Shown here: positions 8,503-18,907 of the stretch, one piece after another
Layout: each line of letters starts with the position of its first letter
Position numbering within the stretch: position 1 is the stretch's first letter
Origin: Mucilaginibacter empetricola
GTDB lineage: Bacteria > Bacteroidota > Bacteroidia > Sphingobacteriales > Sphingobacteriaceae
NCBI RefSeq assembly: GCF_024808665.1
Contig: NZ_JANUBZ010000005.1
Location: forward strand, 322,170 to 386,169
Direction: 5' to 3'
Length of the DNA: 64,000 bases
The notes under the pieces: model-generated
Database searches by the model: none
What the model was told of the DNA's origin: nothing
What the model saw: the letters and a program-made list of their open reading frames with translations, nothing else
Translations under genes and position numbers: made by a program

Positions 8503-10437
8503 CTATGAAGCTATGGTATGTTTATTCTGATTTATTCCTAAGCTCATTACCTTTGCGGCGATGCCTTTAGCATCATAGCCACAATCGGCCCATAGTTCAG
8601 GCTGATCGCCATGTTCAATAACTTTATCGGGTATACCTAAACGCACAACTTGTGCATGGTAGTTGTTATCGGCCATAAATTCTAATACAGCACTTCCCAT
8701 TCCACCTTCTAAACAGCCGTCTTCTACAGTAATTACTTTACTGAATTTTTTAAATACTTCGTGCAAAAGAGCCTCGTCTAAAGGCTTTACAAAACGAAGA
8801 TCATAATGAGCAGGGTAATAACCCGAGGCGTTCAATTCGGCAGTAGCCTTTACTGCTTCATTACCAATATGACCTATTGACAGTATGGCTATTTCGTCGC
8901 CATCACAAATTTTGCGGCCTTTACCCACTTTTATAGCTTTTAAAGGCCTTTGCCAGTCAACCATCACGCCATTTCCACGTGGATACCTTATTACAAATGG
9001 CCCCATGTCGTCCTGCTGCGCTGTAAACATCAGGTTGCGTAACTCTTCCTCATTCATAGGGGCAGAAACAGTCATATTTGGAATACAGCGCATAAACGCC
9101 AGGTCATAAGCTCCGTGATGCGTTGGTCCATCGGCACCGGCAATACCAGCTCTATCTAAACAAAATACAACATTAAGGTTTTGTATGGCTACGTCATGAA
9201 TAACCTGGTCATAAGCCCGCTGCATAAAGCTGGAATAGATGTTACAGAAAGGAATTAATCCCTGAGTAGCTAAGCCGGCCGAAAACGTTACAGCATGCTG
9301 TTCAGCAATGCCAACGTCAAATGCGCGGTTAGGCATCGCTTTCATCATTAAATTAAGCGAACAACCCGATGGCATAGCAGGTGTAATACCCATTATTTTG
9401 GAGTTCTGTTCTGCCAGTTCTATTATCGTAAGTCCAAAAACGTCCTGATATTTTGGAGGTTGTGGTTTTTCTGACTTTGTTTTTTTAATCTCGCCGGTTA
9501 TTTTATCAAACAAGCCTGGCGCATGCCATTTGGTTTGATCCTTTTCGGCCAATGCATATCCTTTACCTTTAACAGTAACGCAATGCAGTAATTTAGGGCC
9601 CGGTATATCTCGCAGATCATTTAATACTTTTACAAGGTGTTCCACATCATGTCCATCAATCGGCCCAAAATACCTGAATTTAAGCGCTTCAAAGAAGTTG
9701 CTCTTTTTAAGTAACGTGCCTTTAATGCTTTTCTCCAGCTTTTGAGCTATTTTAAAGGCATCGGGGCCAATGGCTGATATCTTTGCAAGCACATGAGCTA
9801 TATCGTCTCTGAAACGATTGTATGGCTTGGAAGTAGTTATGTCTGTTAAGTATTCCTTAAGCGCGCCCACGTTGGGGTCAATGGCCATGTTGTTATCATT
9901 CAATATAACCAGCAGGTTAGAGTTTTCAATACCTGCATGGTTCAGCGCCTCGAAGGCCATCCCCGCAGTCATTGAACCATCGCCAATTACTGCTACGTGC
10001 TGCCTGTCGGTTTCACCTTTGTATTGAGAGGCAACAGCCATGCCTAAAGCGGCAGAGATGGAAGTAGATGAGTGCCCAACGCCGAATGTATCGTATTCGC
10101 TTTCTGAGCGCTTTGGAAAACCACTCATACCCTTATAAACGCGGTTGGTATGGAAAATATCCCGGCGACCGGTTAATATTTTATGACCATAAGCCTGGTG
10201 ACCAACATCCCAAACCAATTGGTCGTAGGGAGTGTTCAATACATACTGTAAAGCAACAGTTAATTCAACAACACCCAGGCTGGCGGCGAAGTGGCCGCCA
10301 TTTACCGATACTACATCAATAATATATTGTCTTAGCTCCTTGCAAACCTCTTTTAGTTCTTCAACTTTAAGTTGCTTTAAGTCAGATGGATAGTTTATCT
10401 TTTCTAATAAATGGCCTGCCGGTACCTGCATTGACAT
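8503..10437 (-). CDS. dxs: 1-deoxy-D-xylulose-5-phosphate synthase
   Basis: Condenses pyruvate and glyceraldehyde 3-phosphate to DXP with thiamine diphosphate, the entry step of the MEP isoprenoid pathway. The 644 residues contain the ThDP-binding motif GDGS...NDN (G152-S155, N180-N182), the catalytic GIAEQHAV segment near residue 378, and a transketolase C-terminal domain. The length is close to the family norm (about 620). The gene is transcribed away from scpA across a 191-base divergent spacer and stands alone. The choice of this start fits the usual N terminus, which precedes [11 protein letters not shown]. Confidence 0.95.
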   Translation of the reverse strand: MSMQVPAGHLLEKINYPSDLKQLKVEELKEVCKELRQYIIDVVSVNGGHFAASLGVVELTVALQYVLNTPYDQLVWDVGHQAYGHKILTGRRDIFHTNRVYKGMSGFPKRSESEYDTFGVGHSSTSISAALGMAVASQYKGETDRQHVAVIGDGSMTAGMAFEALNHAGIENSNLLVILNDNNMAIDPNVGALKEYLTDITTSKPYNRFRDDIAHVLAKISAIGPDAFKIAQKLEKSIKGTLLKKSNFFEALKFRYFGPIDGHDVEHLVKVLNDLRDIPGPKLLHCVTVKGKGYALAEKDQTKWHAPGLFDKITGEIKKTKSEKPQPPKYQDVFGLTIIELAEQNSKIMGITPAMPSGCSLNLMMKAMPNRAFDVGIAEQHAVTFSAGLATQGLIPFCNIYSSFMQRAYDQVIHDVAIQNLNVVFCLDRAGIAGADGPTHHGAYDLAFMRCIPNMTVSAPMNEEELRNLMFTAQQDDMGPFVIRYPRGNGVMVDWQRPLKAIKVGKGRKICDGDEIAILSIGHIGNEAVKATAELNASGYYPAHYDLRFVKPLDEALLHEVFKKFSKVITVEDGCLEGGMGSAVLEFMADNNYHAQVVRLGIPDKVIEHGDQPELWADCGYDAKGIAAKVMSLGINQNKHTIAS

Positions 10438-10613
10438 TTGGTAAATTATTTAACTTACAAATTACGGAAAATTATTAGTAAAATAAGGATAAAACTTATT
10501 GAATAATTTTATGAAGTGTTAATAACCCTCTTTGCAATTAATAGCCTGATAGGGTAAAATTTATATTTTTCAACAATCAGTACACTTTCAATTACTTAAA
10601 CAATTTTAAACTT

Positions 10614-10621
10614 TATTTTTG
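10614..10621 (+). promoter_or_regulatory. -7 box TATTTTTG upstream of scpA
   Basis: Exact TAnnTTTG match ending 7 bases before the scpA ATG at 10629. A transcription start at the usual distance would fall at or next to the start codon, giving a leaderless or nearly leaderless mRNA. No convincing -33 TTTG is visible at the normal spacing. Confidence 0.5.
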
Positions 10622-10628
10622 GGCTCTG

Positions 10629-11381
10629 ATGGTTGACGAAAGTTTTGAAATAAAATTACCTCAGTTTGAGGGGCCCTTTGATCTGCTGCTTTTTTTTATT
10701 GAGCGGGATGAACTGGAGATACACGACATTCCGATTGCCCGTATTGCCGACGATTTTTTGAATTATATTCATCAAATGACTATCCTGAACATGGAGGTGG
10801 CCAGCGAATTTATTTTTGTGGCCGCTACCCTGATGCGCATTAAGGCAAAAATGTTGTTACCCCGCTACGAAGCCGACCCGGAAGCCGATCAGACAGACAC
10901 CCGCGAAGACCTGATCCGTAAGCTGATAGAATACAAAAAATTTAAAGAGGTTTGCGAGGAACTGCATCCGTTGGAAGACGAGCGTTTTAAGCAGGAGCGG
11001 CGCGGAAATATATCATTTGATATTGAACAGGCCGACGCTGTAACCCTGCCGGGCGAAGAACTATCAGAATTGAGTTTGTATAAGTTGATGATGATGTATG
11101 GCCGCATAATGAAACGCTACCTTAACCGTAGCGAGGAAGTGCACCACACGGTAGTACAATATCCTTATACTATTGAACAGCAAAAAAAATCTATAGAGAA
11201 CCTGTTGAAGATAAATAAGATGTTGGATTTTAAAGCTCTGGCTAGTAATTCCGAGAATAAAGTACACTTTGTTTACAATTTTCTGGCTGTGCTCGAAATG
11301 CTGCAACAGGAAATGATTGACATACAAATAGGGCTGGGTTATAATAACTTCTGGATATCGGGTAAAGAGGTTGTTGAGTAG
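10629..11381 (+). CDS. scpA: Segregation and condensation protein A
   Basis: Kleisin subunit of the SMC-ScpA-ScpB condensin that organises and segregates the chromosome. The 250 residues start with the family hallmark LPQFEGPFDLLLFFIERDEL (residues 10-29), which binds the SMC neck, continue through a charged helical middle, and end with a winged-helix-like region that contacts the SMC head. The length is normal. ScpB and SMC are not in the window. The gene is followed by a spacer with inverted repeats, then glyA. A consensus -7 box 7 bases upstream suggests its own leaderless promoter. Confidence 0.93.
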   Translation: MVDESFEIKLPQFEGPFDLLLFFIERDELEIHDIPIARIADDFLNYIHQMTILNMEVASEFIFVAATLMRIKAKMLLPRYEADPEADQTDTREDLIRKLIEYKKFKEVCEELHPLEDERFKQERRGNISFDIEQADAVTLPGEELSELSLYKLMMMYGRIMKRYLNRSEEVHHTVVQYPYTIEQQKKSIENLLKINKMLDFKALASNSENKVHFVYNFLAVLEMLQQEMIDIQIGLGYNNFWISGKEVVE

Positions 11382-11383
11382 TT

Positions 11384-11538
11384 ACCAGAGGTTAAAGATT
11401 AGAGATTTGGTTCGGTTGGGGAAAGTTTTTTTAGGTATGATAAGATTTGATAGAACATACGATTATTGACACTTAATATTGATTAAAATGTGATACCCGG
11501 TATCGGCTTTTTCTAATCTCTAATCACAAGCCTCTGAT
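11384..11538. repeat. Intergenic inverted-repeat element A (AGATTAGAGATT word)
   Basis: Arms at 11384-11410 and 11512-11538 (27 bases each) are complementary at about 20 of 27 positions; both contain a GATTAGAGATT-type word and an AGAGG word. The 101-base interior has no ORF and contains a small GATACCcGGTATC palindrome near 11492. The element fills almost the entire scpA-glyA spacer and its right end abuts the glyA promoter. It resembles the other inverted-repeat spacers in the window in architecture, not in sequence. Confidence 0.55.
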
Positions 11539-11555
11539 CTCTAAATCAAAATCCT

Positions 11556-11563
11556 TAACTTAG
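11556..11563 (+). promoter_or_regulatory. Probable -7 box of glyA (TAACTTAG)
   Basis: TAACTTAG matches TAnnTTTG except for one base and lies 18 bases before the glyA ATG. The same TAnnTTAG variant precedes the DUF2480, gatA-like and mscS genes. Confidence 0.4.
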
Positions 11564-11581
11564 CGCCGTTTTTAAATAATT

Positions 11582-12868
11582 ATGAAAAGAGACAAATTAA
11601 TTTTTAAGCTGTTGGATGAAGAGCAGCAACGCCAGGAAGAAGGCATTGAGCTGATCGCATCTGAAAATTTTGTTAGCAAGCAGGTTATGGAAGCTGCGGG
11701 CTCTGTAGCAACCAATAAATATGCTGAAGGATTACCGGGTAAGCGTTATTATGGTGGCTGCCAGGTAGTTGACGAAATTGAAACAATAGCCATTGAACGT
11801 GCTAAACAATTATTTAATGCCGAGTGGGCAAATGTGCAGCCGCATTCAGGCGCACAGGCCAATGCTGCTGTTATGTTGGCCGTATTGCAGCCCGGCGATA
11901 AAATTTTAGGTTTCGATTTGTCGCACGGCGGTCACTTAACACATGGCTCGCCAGTAAACTTTTCAGGTAAATTATACGAGCCTCATTTTTACGGCGTAAA
12001 AAAAGAAACTGGCTTGGTTGATTATGATCAGCTTAAAAAAGTAGCCCTGGAGCAGAAACCTAAACTAATTATTTGCGGTGCTTCGGCTTATTCGCGCGAT
12101 TGGGATTATGAGTTTATCCGTAAAGTAGCTGATGAAGTAGGTGCATTGGTTTTGGCTGATATTTCACACCCTGCAGGTTTAATTGCGCGTGGTTTGCTGA
12201 ATGACCCAATGCCGCATTGCCATATTATAACTACTACTACACATAAAACTTTACGCGGACCGCGTGGAGGTATGATATTACTGGGTAAAGATTTTGAAAA
12301 CCCATGGGGATTAAAAACACCAAAAGGCGAGATCAAAATGATGTCGAACCTGTTGGATCTGGCCGTATTCCCGGGTACACAAGGTGGTCCTTTAGAGCAT
12401 ATTATTGCAGCAAAAGCTATTGCATTTGGCGAAGCTTTATCTGAAGATTATATGAAATATATTTTACAGGTAAAGAAGAATGGTGCTGCTATGGCCCAGG
12501 CATTTATTGATCGTGGTTATGAAATTGTTTCAGGTGGTACTGATAATCACTTAATCCTGATCGATCTGCGCAATAAAAATGTTACTGGCAAAGCTGCCGA
12601 AAATGTGTTGGTAGCGGCTGATATTACTGCCAATAAAAACATGGTTCCTTATGACGATAAATCACCGTTTATTACCTCTGGTATCAGGTTTGGCACCGCA
12701 GCCATTACTACACGTGGCTTAAAGGAAAAACACATGGCTGAGATTGTTGAATTGATTGATGAGGTATTAAGCAATCCGGAAGACGAACATACTACAAAGA
12801 AAGTGCGCAAAAAAGTTCATAAACTAATGCACGATTTCCCGCTTTACCGCGACGGAGATATCGACTAA
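11582..12868 (+). CDS. glyA: Serine hydroxymethyltransferase
   Basis: PLP enzyme that interconverts serine and glycine while charging tetrahydrofolate with a one-carbon unit. The 428 residues include the substrate/PLP-binding region [11 protein letters not shown] (22-32), the SGAQAN loop (89-94), and the Schiff-base lysine K222 in [14 protein letters not shown]. The length is typical. It is monocistronic, with a promoter-like box upstream and a very strong terminator 15 bases after the stop codon. Confidence 0.97.
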   Translation: MKRDKLIFKLLDEEQQRQEEGIELIASENFVSKQVMEAAGSVATNKYAEGLPGKRYYGGCQVVDEIETIAIERAKQLFNAEWANVQPHSGAQANAAVMLAVLQPGDKILGFDLSHGGHLTHGSPVNFSGKLYEPHFYGVKKETGLVDYDQLKKVALEQKPKLIICGASAYSRDWDYEFIRKVADEVGALVLADISHPAGLIARGLLNDPMPHCHIITTTTHKTLRGPRGGMILLGKDFENPWGLKTPKGEIKMMSNLLDLAVFPGTQGGPLEHIIAAKAIAFGEALSEDYMKYILQVKKNGAAMAQAFIDRGYEIVSGGTDNHLILIDLRNKNVTGKAAENVLVAADITANKNMVPYDDKSPFITSGIRFGTAAITTRGLKEKHMAEIVELIDEVLSNPEDEHTTKKVRKKVHKLMHDFPLYRDGDID

Positions 12869-12883
12869 TTAAAATCACTTTTG

Positions 12884-12923
12884 TTAAACAAATAAAGCGC
12901 TTTGTGGCGCTTTATTTGTTTAA
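12884..12923 (+). terminator. glyA terminator
   Basis: A perfect 17-base stem (12884-12900 and 12907-12923; core AAATAAAGCGC / GCGCTTTATTT) with a 6-base loop TTTGTG, T-rich on its 3' side. It lies 15 bases after glyA. Confidence 0.85.
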
Positions 12924-13024
12924 TAGTATTTGTTTTGGTAAATTCGACAGCCTTTTGGTATAACCTTTTAATTAATAGTTACGTTTAAGAGGGCGATTTG
13001 AGTAATTAACCTTAAAATAGTATC

Positions 13025-13414
13025 GTGGAAACGGGATTAAAAATAAATGTGCTTGTTGTTGATGACAACCAGATAAACAGGTTGTTGATGAACAAGGTAA
13101 TATCAAAATGGGGAGCAACTGCCGATTTTGCTGAAAACGGCTTACAAGCTGTCGAAAAGATTACCAGCAATCGCAATTATGATGTAGTGTTGATGGATAT
13201 TTATATGCCCGAAATGGGTGGTATTGAAGCCACGCAGTTAATCAGAGCCAAAAACGAGCCTTATTTTAAGCAATTACCCATTATAGCATTAACGGCATCA
13301 ATGTTAAGCACCGAACGTGAACAAATAGATGCGGCCGGCATGACTGATTATGTTTTAAAGCCTTTTGACCCTAAAAGCCTTTTTGATAAACTAAGCGTAT
13401 ATCAAAAAGTTTAA
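13025..13414 (+). CDS. Free-standing response-regulator receiver protein
   Basis: Single CheY-like receiver domain of 129 residues with no output domain. Conserved positions are D13-D14 (metal), phosphoacceptor D58 (VLMDIYMPEMGG), T90 in IALTA and K112 in VLKPF. The start is GTG; no in-frame ATG gives a complete beta-1 strand. The sequence resembles receivers of hybrid histidine kinases (IALTAS, GMTDYVLKPFDP), so it may have separated from such a protein or relay phosphate to or from one. No kinase gene is nearby, so the partner cannot be named. Its 3' end lies 6 bases from the convergent comF gene. Confidence 0.88.
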   Translation: METGLKINVLVVDDNQINRLLMNKVISKWGATADFAENGLQAVEKITSNRNYDVVLMDIYMPEMGGIEATQLIRAKNEPYFKQLPIIALTASMLSTEREQIDAAGMTDYVLKPFDPKSLFDKLSVYQKV

Positions 13415-13420
13415 TTATTT

Positions 13421-14119
13421 CTATTCTGCATAAGCAATAGTAGCAATACTTAATTTTAGGCCAGGTATTTTAAGCAAGCAGGCACCGCAGGCCTCTAATG
13501 TTGAGCCGGTGGTCACCACATCATCTACCAATAAAACATGCTTATTAATTAATTTGCCCGGGGCCTTTACACTAAACACTTCCAGCATATTTTCAAACCG
13601 CTCAAATCGTGATTTATGGGTCTGTGTTTCTGTGGCTTTTGATCTTACCAGATTATCAATCTCCGCCAATGCATTTAGCTTTTCAGCAAGGCCCTCGGCA
13701 AAACAGGCACTTTGATTATATCCGCGTTGCTGCAGCCTCTTTTTGTGCAATGGCACCGGAATTATAAAATCGACGTTACTAAAAATATCATTTTTAACTA
13801 ATTGCTCGCCGGCCAAACTACCCAATAAGTTGCCTATCTGTTTCACGCCTTTATATTTAAACTGATGCATCAGGTTTTGAATTTTGCCTCCTTTGTTAAA
13901 ATAAAATAGGGCATAGGCAGCTTCAAGGGGTATTTTGCCCCAAAACTGACGAGCAACAATATTATCAGCCTGTAAATGGAAATTGGTGTAAGGTAAATTG
14001 TAGATGCAAGCTGTACATATTAAATGCTCATTGGCTAAAAGGCTTTCGCGGCAGGCAGCACAAAGCTCAGGGAATAGGAGGGAAACAAAGTCGGACAAAT
14101 AACTGCGCTGCAAATTCAT
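13421..14119 (-). CDS. comF: ComF-family phosphoribosyltransferase-like protein
   Basis: Cytoplasmic protein of 232 residues with a four-cysteine zinc-finger-like N terminus (CAACRESL...CTAC, residues about 18-39) and a C-terminal PRTase domain with the PRPP-binding loop VLLVDDVVTTGST near 195-207. ComF family members are needed for DNA uptake in naturally competent bacteria, probably in ssDNA handling; whether this organism is competent is not shown here. It lies 31 bases downstream of rlmN on the same strand and may be cotranscribed with it. Confidence 0.85.
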   Translation of the reverse strand: MNLQRSYLSDFVSLLFPELCAACRESLLANEHLICTACIYNLPYTNFHLQADNIVARQFWGKIPLEAAYALFYFNKGGKIQNLMHQFKYKGVKQIGNLLGSLAGEQLVKNDIFSNVDFIIPVPLHKKRLQQRGYNQSACFAEGLAEKLNALAEIDNLVRSKATETQTHKSRFERFENMLEVFSVKAPGKLINKHVLLVDDVVTTGSTLEACGACLLKIPGLKLSIATIAYAE

Positions 14120-14150
14120 TTTATGAATTTAGCACAGAATTTTATTATTC

Positions 14151-15209
14151 CTAAACTTTTGCATTTTCTTTTATAGCCAACTGACCACAGGCTGCATCAA
14201 TATCTTTACCGCGGCTGCGGCGTAAATGGGTATTTACTCCCTGCTTGCGCAAATAGTCGGCAAATGCTTCCACTTTGTCTTCGCCGGCATTTATAAAGCT
14301 GGCAAAGGCTATGGGATTATATTCAATAATATTAACCTTGCAGGGCAGGTGTTTGCAAAACTGAGCCAGTTCGGCGGCATCCTGAATATTGTCATTAACA
14401 CCATCAAAAATAATGTACTCGTAGGTTACCGGATTTTTTGTTTTGGCGTAGTAGTATTTTAATGCTTCGGCCAATGCTTTTAATGAGTTTTGCTCATTTA
14501 TGGGCATTATGGTATTGCGTTTCTCATCATTGGCAGCGTGTAATGATAGTGCCAGGTTAAATTTCACATTATCGTCGCCAAGCTTTTTAATCATTTTGGC
14601 TATACCCGCGGTAGATACTGTAATTCTTTTGGCTGCCATATTCAACCCATCCTCAGCCGTTATCCTGTATATCGATTCCATCACATTTTTGTAGTTAAGC
14701 AAAGGTTCGCCCATGCCCATGTATACAATGTTTGAAAGCGGAGCGCCATAATTATCAATAGCTTGCTGATTAATCAGCACTACCTGGTCATATATTTCAT
14801 CAGGGTTTAAATTCCTTTTACGCTCCATATAACCTGTAGCACAAAATTTACAAGTTAAACTACAACCCACCTGTGAGGAAACACAGGCCGTCATACGACC
14901 CGGAGTAGGAATTAAAACACCCTCAATTAAATGACTATCGTGTAAAATGAAAGAATTTTTTATAGTTTTATCAGCGCTAAACTGTGAGTTGTTTATTTTT
15001 ACGTTGTTGATGCTAAAATGCTCATTTAGTTTAGTGCGCAGTTCTTTTGAAATATTACTCATCTCGTCGAAAGAAACGCAAGATTTTTTCCACAGCCACT
15101 CATATACCTGTTTTGCCCTGAAACTCTTTTCATCCATTTGGATAAAACGTTCCTGCAGCGCTTCAAGGCTAAGGCTACGGATATCCATTTTTTCTTTTGC
15201 AATATTCAC
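14151..15209 (-). CDS. rlmN: 23S rRNA (adenine2503-C2)/tRNA methyltransferase RlmN
   Basis: Radical-SAM enzyme that methylates C2 of A2503 in 23S rRNA (and A37 of some tRNAs). In the 352 residues, the [4Fe-4S] triad is C116, C120 and C123 (CSLTCKFC), and the C-terminal catalytic cysteine is C341 (DAACGQLA). MGMGEPLLN near residue 165 is the usual SAM-binding segment. The antibiotic-resistance relative Cfr is less likely given the overall RlmN-like N-terminal region and core context. Promoter box TACTTTTG lies just upstream. Confidence 0.93.
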   Translation of the reverse strand: MNIAKEKMDIRSLSLEALQERFIQMDEKSFRAKQVYEWLWKKSCVSFDEMSNISKELRTKLNEHFSINNVKINNSQFSADKTIKNSFILHDSHLIEGVLIPTPGRMTACVSSQVGCSLTCKFCATGYMERKRNLNPDEIYDQVVLINQQAIDNYGAPLSNIVYMGMGEPLLNYKNVMESIYRITAEDGLNMAAKRITVSTAGIAKMIKKLGDDNVKFNLALSLHAANDEKRNTIMPINEQNSLKALAEALKYYYAKTKNPVTYEYIIFDGVNDNIQDAAELAQFCKHLPCKVNIIEYNPIAFASFINAGEDKVEAFADYLRKQGVNTHLRRSRGKDIDAACGQLAIKENAKV

Positions 15210-15213
15210 GCCG

Positions 15214-15221
15214 CAAAAGTA
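15214..15221 (-). promoter_or_regulatory. -7 box TACTTTTG upstream of rlmN
   Basis: On the reverse strand TACTTTTG matches TAnnTTTG exactly, 4 bases before the annotated rlmN ATG. That spacing would give a leaderless message, or the real start is the in-frame ATG seven codons in (MDIRSLSLEALQERF), which also fits the family N terminus. Confidence 0.45.
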
Positions 15222-15350
15222 CGAAATAAAAAAAAACTATCTTTTAAATGGCATTCTTTTTACATTTAAAAACAATAACTAAAAGTTAAGGTTTTAAATG
15301 TAAGGTGTCATTTAACCGAAAACGTTACGACAAGTGTTAGTTATATCTTA

Positions 15351-16520
15351 ATGAAAAGTTTTAAAGCCGATTACGTTTTTCCTGTTTGTGCCGATCCAAT
15401 TAAGAATGGAATTGTTACCGTTGATGATAAGGGTAAAATTTTATCAGTTACCGATCAAAATGCCCCGCCGCTGGATGCTCCTGTTGAACAATTAAGTGGT
15501 ATAATATGCCCTGGATTTGTTAATACGCATTGCCACCTCGAATTGTCGCACCTTAAAGATAAAGTTAAACAGCAAACTGGGCTGGTTAATTTTATTATGG
15601 ATGTTCAAAAGTTCAGAGGCGCCGATGGCAGCCTGGTTTTGGACGAGGCTCAAAAAGCCGATAACGAAATGTATGAAAATGGCATAGTTGTCGTTGGCGA
15701 TATTTCAAACACCAATGCCAGTATACCGGTTAAACAAACCAGTAAACTTTACTATCATAGCTTTATTGAAACCTTTGGCTTTTTACCCACCCAGGCGACT
15801 GATACATTCAATAGGGCACTGGCGCTGATGAATGAATTTAAGCCTTTGTCGTGTTCTATAACCCCTCATGCACCTTATTCGGTATCGAAAGAGTTATTTA
15901 GGCTGATACAACGCCATAGTGATACCGGTCATAATTTAATAAGTATACACAACCAGGAGTGCGATGATGAAAATAAATTCTACAGGTATAAATCAGGCAG
16001 CTTTAACGATTTGTATGCTTCATTTGGGATAGACATCAGCCATTTTAAACCGCAGGCTCGTAATTCTGTACAATCTGTAATTCCCCTATTGACTGACAAG
16101 CAGGAGATTTTATTGGTACACAATACCTGCACCAACTTAAAAGACATCTATTTTATAAAACGATTTGACCGTAAAATAAATTTTTGCTTTTGCCCCAATG
16201 CCAATTTATACATCGAAAACAGGCTACCCAAAATAGAACTTTTTATGGGGCAAGGTTACAATATCACCCTAGGCACCGATAGTTTAGCCTCAAACACCAA
16301 ACTTTGTATTTTAAGTGAAATGCGTACTATTCAGCAAAAAATTCCATCAATAAATTTGGCAACGCTGCTAGAGTGGGGCACTATAAACGGTGCCAGATTT
16401 TTAGGTATTGATGATGAAAAAGGAACGCTTGAAGCAGGTAAAGCACCAGGCCTGAATCTCATATCGGGCCTCGATGGTTTAAGAATTACACCGGATACAA
16501 AAGTTAAAAGATTATTATAG
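15351..16520 (+). CDS. Amidohydrolase superfamily protein
   Basis: Metal-dependent hydrolase of 389 residues in the cytosine deaminase/ATZ-like branch of the amidohydrolase superfamily. Visible metal and catalytic motifs are NTHCHLEL (residues about 58-65, HxH ligands), TPHAPYSVS near 166, ISIHNQE near 197 and the late LGTDSLASN near 303. The substrate is probably a small aminated ring or nucleoside, but it cannot be chosen from sequence; aminodeoxyfutalosine and S-adenosylhomocysteine deaminases belong to the same branch. It is 88 bases upstream of the acylphosphatase gene. Confidence 0.8.
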   Translation: MKSFKADYVFPVCADPIKNGIVTVDDKGKILSVTDQNAPPLDAPVEQLSGIICPGFVNTHCHLELSHLKDKVKQQTGLVNFIMDVQKFRGADGSLVLDEAQKADNEMYENGIVVVGDISNTNASIPVKQTSKLYYHSFIETFGFLPTQATDTFNRALALMNEFKPLSCSITPHAPYSVSKELFRLIQRHSDTGHNLISIHNQECDDENKFYRYKSGSFNDLYASFGIDISHFKPQARNSVQSVIPLLTDKQEILLVHNTCTNLKDIYFIKRFDRKINFCFCPNANLYIENRLPKIELFMGQGYNITLGTDSLASNTKLCILSEMRTIQQKIPSINLATLLEWGTINGARFLGIDDEKGTLEAGKAPGLNLISGLDGLRITPDTKVKRLL

Positions 16521-16608
16521 CCCGAATGGCATTAAGTAAGGCGGATTAATTAAGTTTTGATATTTTCGCAGTAGTCAACGTCAGCTAAATAATCAACCAA
16601 ATCCAACA

Positions 16609-16890
16609 ATGATCAAACATATCGATATAGTAGTTAAAGGCAAAGTGCAGGGCGTGCATTACCGCGCATCAACCAAAGCCGTTGCCGATCAGCTTGGTGT
16701 TAAAGGATGTATCCAAAATGAACCAAACGGCGATGTGCTTATAGCCGCTGAAGGCGACAACGTTTCGCTCGAAATGTTTTTAGACTGGTGCAACGAGGGG
16801 CCACAGGATGCCGGGGTAACTTCTGTTGAAACTAATGAAGGCGAATTGAAAAACTATCGTAATTTTGAAATCGTAAAAAAGGGATTGTAG
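16609..16890 (+). CDS. acyP: Acylphosphatase
   Basis: Small cytoplasmic enzyme (93 residues) that hydrolyses acyl phosphates such as carbamoyl phosphate. The two active-site residues are present: R19 in the GKVQGVHYRASTK loop and N37 in GCIQNEPNG. The length is normal for the alpha/beta-sandwich family. The gene is short, without recognisable partners, and is followed by an inverted-repeat spacer. Confidence 0.92.
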   Translation: MIKHIDIVVKGKVQGVHYRASTKAVADQLGVKGCIQNEPNGDVLIAAEGDNVSLEMFLDWCNEGPQDAGVTSVETNEGELKNYRNFEIVKKGL

Positions 16891-16892
16891 TA

Positions 16893-16964
16893 AATCCTGA
16901 GGCCGGAGCCTTAAGTCAATAGTCTTATCTATTCAGGATTATGGGCTTAGAACTAACGACTTAA
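16893..16964. repeat. Intergenic inverted-repeat element B (AAGTC/GACTT word)
   Basis: Two nested inverted repeats fill the acyP-flippase spacer: AATCCTGA (16893-16900) with TCAGGATT (16933-16940), and 16911-16927 (TTAAGTCAATAGTCTTA) with 16947-16964 at about 13 of 17 positions. The two pairs interleave, so they cannot form at once. No coding potential. Confidence 0.4.
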
Positions 16965-16978
16965 TAAAAGATTATCCA

Positions 16979-18466
16979 TTGTCAACTGCTAAAAAATTCG
17001 CTGGGCAAACCGCCATATATGGTATAAGTACTATTGCGGGCCGTGTATTAAGTTTTTTTCTGACGCCTGTTTATACTAAGGCATACGCAACCGGGGTATA
17101 TGGCATTTTAACTACGATGTACAGCTGGTCATCCATTTTAAATGCCGTTATGGCTTTTGGAATGGAGACTACCTTTTTCAGATACCTGAGTAAGTATCCG
17201 GACAATAAGGCCAAAGTTTATAACAACGCGTTTGCCACTGTTTTTTTTATTACCCTGCTTTTCCTTTTATTCACCATACCTTTTGTACATAACATAGCTG
17301 GTTTTATTAGGGTTGGTAATGACTCTTCACAAAATGATTTCGGGCGTTTCATACTTTATTTTGTAGCCATTTTGGTTATTGATGCATGGTGCGTTATGCC
17401 ATTTGCAAAGCTTCGCGCTGAAGGTAAACCGGGCAGATATGGCGCTATAAAATTTATTAATGTGCTTATTTACATAGCGCTTAACCTTATTTTTATATGG
17501 GGATTGCCCTTTTGGACTAAGCATCATTTGCCAGCTACCACCTGGATAAACGGATGGTATGTAAAAGGCTGGGTAGGATATGTGTTTTTATCAAATTTGG
17601 TTTCCAGTGCGATAACGTTATTGATGCTGATTCCGGAATTTTCAAAAATAAGACTAAAGCTGGACGGCAAAATGCTGCTGGAAATGTTTACCTACAGCTG
17701 GCCGGTGCTTATTGCCAATATTTCATTTATCATTAATGAAAATCTGGATAAGCTGCTTTTAGGTAAACTGTTGCCGCAAAACATTAGTGCTCATGAGGTG
17801 GGTATTTATGGCGCCTGTGCTAAGATATCTTTGTTCCTCAGTATTTTTATTCAGGCATTTCGGTTGGGAGCGGAGCCTTTCTTTTTCAGTCATGCTAAAA
17901 ACAAAAATGCCGGCCAAACCTATGCCCGCATTATGGATTATTTTGTAATTACCATTTGCGTAATATTTATCGGGCTCATTGCCAATATCCAGATACTTAA
18001 ATATTTTATCCCGAACAGAAGTTACTGGGTGGGCCTGCCTGTTGTACCACCTTTGGTATTTGGCTACGTTAGCCTGGGTGTGTACATGAATTTATCGGTT
18101 TGGTATAAGCTGTCCGATCAAACAAAATATGGCCTTTATATTTCGGGAGTAGGCGCTATACTTACTATAGTATTAAATGTGCTGTTTATACCGAAATATA
18201 GTTATATGGCGTCGGCGTGGGTATCGTTAATAGCTTATGCTACCATGATGGTACTATCGTACATATGGGGGCAAAAAAATTATCCTATTCCTTATAATCT
18301 TAAAAAGAACCTGGCTTATATCATATCATCAATAGTAATCGTTTATTTATCGTTCTATATTTTTAGGCGAAACATATTTGCGGGCGATTTATTGCTGTTA
18401 TTATTTATATCGGCAGCGGTTTATTTTGAGTGGAAGAATTTAAAAGCTATTTTTATTAAAGGATGA
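16979..18466 (+). CDS. Oligosaccharide flippase / polysaccharide biosynthesis membrane protein
   Basis: Integral membrane protein of 495 residues, MATE/MVF superfamily (Polysacc_synt), with about 12-14 hydrophobic helices. It probably flips a lipid-linked glycan across the inner membrane. The start codon is TTG: the upstream in-frame ATG at 16941 meets a stop after seven codons, and the first residues [21 protein letters not shown] form the usual first helix. The last 4 bases (ATGA) overlap dut, so the genes are coupled. It heads a same-strand run of envelope genes (TPR, DUF4292, EnvC, TatA). The glycan it moves is not known; lipid II flipping by a MurJ-like role cannot be excluded. Confidence 0.82.
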   Translation: MSTAKKFAGQTAIYGISTIAGRVLSFFLTPVYTKAYATGVYGILTTMYSWSSILNAVMAFGMETTFFRYLSKYPDNKAKVYNNAFATVFFITLLFLLFTIPFVHNIAGFIRVGNDSSQNDFGRFILYFVAILVIDAWCVMPFAKLRAEGKPGRYGAIKFINVLIYIALNLIFIWGLPFWTKHHLPATTWINGWYVKGWVGYVFLSNLVSSAITLLMLIPEFSKIRLKLDGKMLLEMFTYSWPVLIANISFIINENLDKLLLGKLLPQNISAHEVGIYGACAKISLFLSIFIQAFRLGAEPFFFSHAKNKNAGQTYARIMDYFVITICVIFIGLIANIQILKYFIPNRSYWVGLPVVPPLVFGYVSLGVYMNLSVWYKLSDQTKYGLYISGVGAILTIVLNVLFIPKYSYMASAWVSLIAYATMMVLSYIWGQKNYPIPYNLKKNLAYIISSIVIVYLSFYIFRRNIFAGDLLLLLFISAAVYFEWKNLKAIFIKG

Positions 18467-18897
18467 ACATAAAGATCATAAATAAGTCGAAGAATGATTT
18501 GCCGGGCTATGAAACCCTTCATGCGGCAGGGATGGATTTGCGTGCTAATCTGGAGGAAACAGTTTCTTTGAAACCTATGGAGCGTAAGCTGATTGCTACA
18601 GGCTTATATATCGAACTACCGGAAGGGTTTGAGGCTCAGATACGCCCGCGCAGCGGCCTGGCGTTTAAGCATGGTATCGGTATTGTAAATTCACCCGGAA
18701 CAATTGATGCGGACTATCGCGGCGAAATAAAAGTGCTGTTGATCAATTTTTCGGATCAGTTATTTGAGATCAACAGTGGCGACAGGATAGCGCAAATGGT
18801 TATTGCCAAGCACGAAAAAGCTACCTGGCAGCAAGTTGACGAATTAAACGAAACCTTGCGCGGTGCAGGTGGTTATGGACATACAGGGGTAGCATAA
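18463..18897 (+). CDS. dut: dUTP diphosphatase
   Basis: Hydrolyses dUTP to dUMP and pyrophosphate, keeping uracil out of DNA and feeding dTMP synthesis. The 144 residues carry all five trimeric dUTPase motifs: AAGMDLRAN (1), [11 protein letters not shown] (2), [13 protein letters not shown] (3), GDRIAQMVI (4) and [10 protein letters not shown] (5). The length is normal. It is coupled by ATGA to the flippase gene and followed 10 bases later by the TPR gene. Confidence 0.97.
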   Translation: MNIKIINKSKNDLPGYETLHAAGMDLRANLEETVSLKPMERKLIATGLYIELPEGFEAQIRPRSGLAFKHGIGIVNSPGTIDADYRGEIKVLLINFSDQLFEINSGDRIAQMVIAKHEKATWQQVDELNETLRGAGGYGHTGVA

Positions 18898-18907
18898 AAA
18901 TCGATAT

